A stretch of DNA of 52,032 nt from Gammaproteobacteria bacterium RIFCSPHIGHO2_12_FULL_41_20 (GTDB lineage: Bacteria; Pseudomonadota; Gammaproteobacteria; DSM-16500): positions 1-52,032 of the forward strand of contig MGYC01000028.1 of assembly GCA_001801575.1 (NCBI GenBank). The letters are read 5' to 3'. Positions 51,994-52,032 of the stretch are shown piece after piece (the stretch's first letter is position 1; every line of letters begins with the position of its first letter). The notes under the pieces are model-generated. The model had not been told where the DNA came from. It saw nothing but the letters and a program-made list of their open reading frames with translations, and did no database searches. A program made the translations under genes and the position numbers.

Positions 51994-52032
51994 ATGGCAT
52001 CGAGTAGACCGACATCATTAGGTGAGCTAGAT
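51994..52032 (+). CDS. Start of a gene running off the right edge
   Basis: An ATG at 51994 opens a frame of 13 codons (MASSRPTSLGELD) to the end of the window with no stop. A G-rich stretch (GGGGTG) lies seven bases upstream. It is divergent from the TPR gene and preceded by a possible promoter. Too short to identify. Confidence 0.4.
   Translation, partial: MASSRPTSLGELD

Overview
The window reads as a chromosomal segment of a low-GC gammaproteobacterium. Gene content (mfd, uvrB, prpBCD, prmB, fis, queC, yciB-bolA, nagZ-hpt, a long membrane-anchored FadE) together with effector-like proteins, one of them an eukaryotic-type kinase ending in a CaaX box, fits a host-associated member of the Legionellales (Legionella/Coxiella/Berkiella/Aquicella neighbourhood). 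No rRNA or other taxon marker is present, so the placement is inference. Coding density is high and both strands are used in blocks.

Left part (1-16.4 kb): a 5'-truncated gene with a CheD-like deamidase signature, mfd, a paired small-multidrug-resistance operon running into ugpQ and cvpA, the methylcitrate operon prpB-prpC-prpD behind tRNA-Asn, aspC divergent from uvrB, then a minus-strand kinase (candidate secreted effector), udk and an Smr-domain gene. Middle (16.4-33 kb): a repeat-filled gene-free stretch, a two-gene RND efflux pump leading into yciB and bolA, zapE, two unrecognised ORFs, an L,D-transpeptidase, a TauE/EmrA/EmrB transport operon, and a small cassette of opine-type dehydrogenase plus MFS transporter divergent from an Lrp/AsnC regulator. 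Right part (33-49.2 kb): cpdA, a secreted GH5 glycosidase, a translationally coupled pdhA-pdhB-pdhC operon behind a possibly structured leader, an acyl-CoA/acetoacetyl-CoA synthetase-like enzyme, queC, fis with a lysine-rich coiled-coil gene and prmB, and the run nagZ-hpt-fadE-membrane sulfatase/phosphotransferase. Right edge (49.2-52 kb): mobile-element debris (a reverse-transcriptase fragment and two IS3-type transposase fragments, each headed by the same 25-bp sequence), a TPR protein and the start of another gene.

Metabolically the genes point to use of propionyl-CoA and fatty acids (prpBCD, fadE, acyl-CoA synthetase), oxidation of pyruvate by an alpha/beta E1-type dehydrogenase complex, purine and pyrimidine salvage (hpt, udk) and peptidoglycan recycling (nagZ). 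Several transport cassettes sit close together. Dispersed palindromes are prominent: a perfect 84-bp hairpin at 6508-6591, a related one at 29234-29291 that writes identical C-termini into two convergent transporters, and a third at 40852-40946.

The observations most worth following are the kinase with a C-terminal CaaX box after a basic tail, the CheD-like Thr/Cys/His arrangement in the first gene, the opine dehydrogenase/MFS/Lrp cassette, the substituted catalytic Asp in the E2 subunit, and the palindrome family. No CRISPR array, phage module or restriction system was seen. All family assignments come from reading motifs by eye; no search was run.
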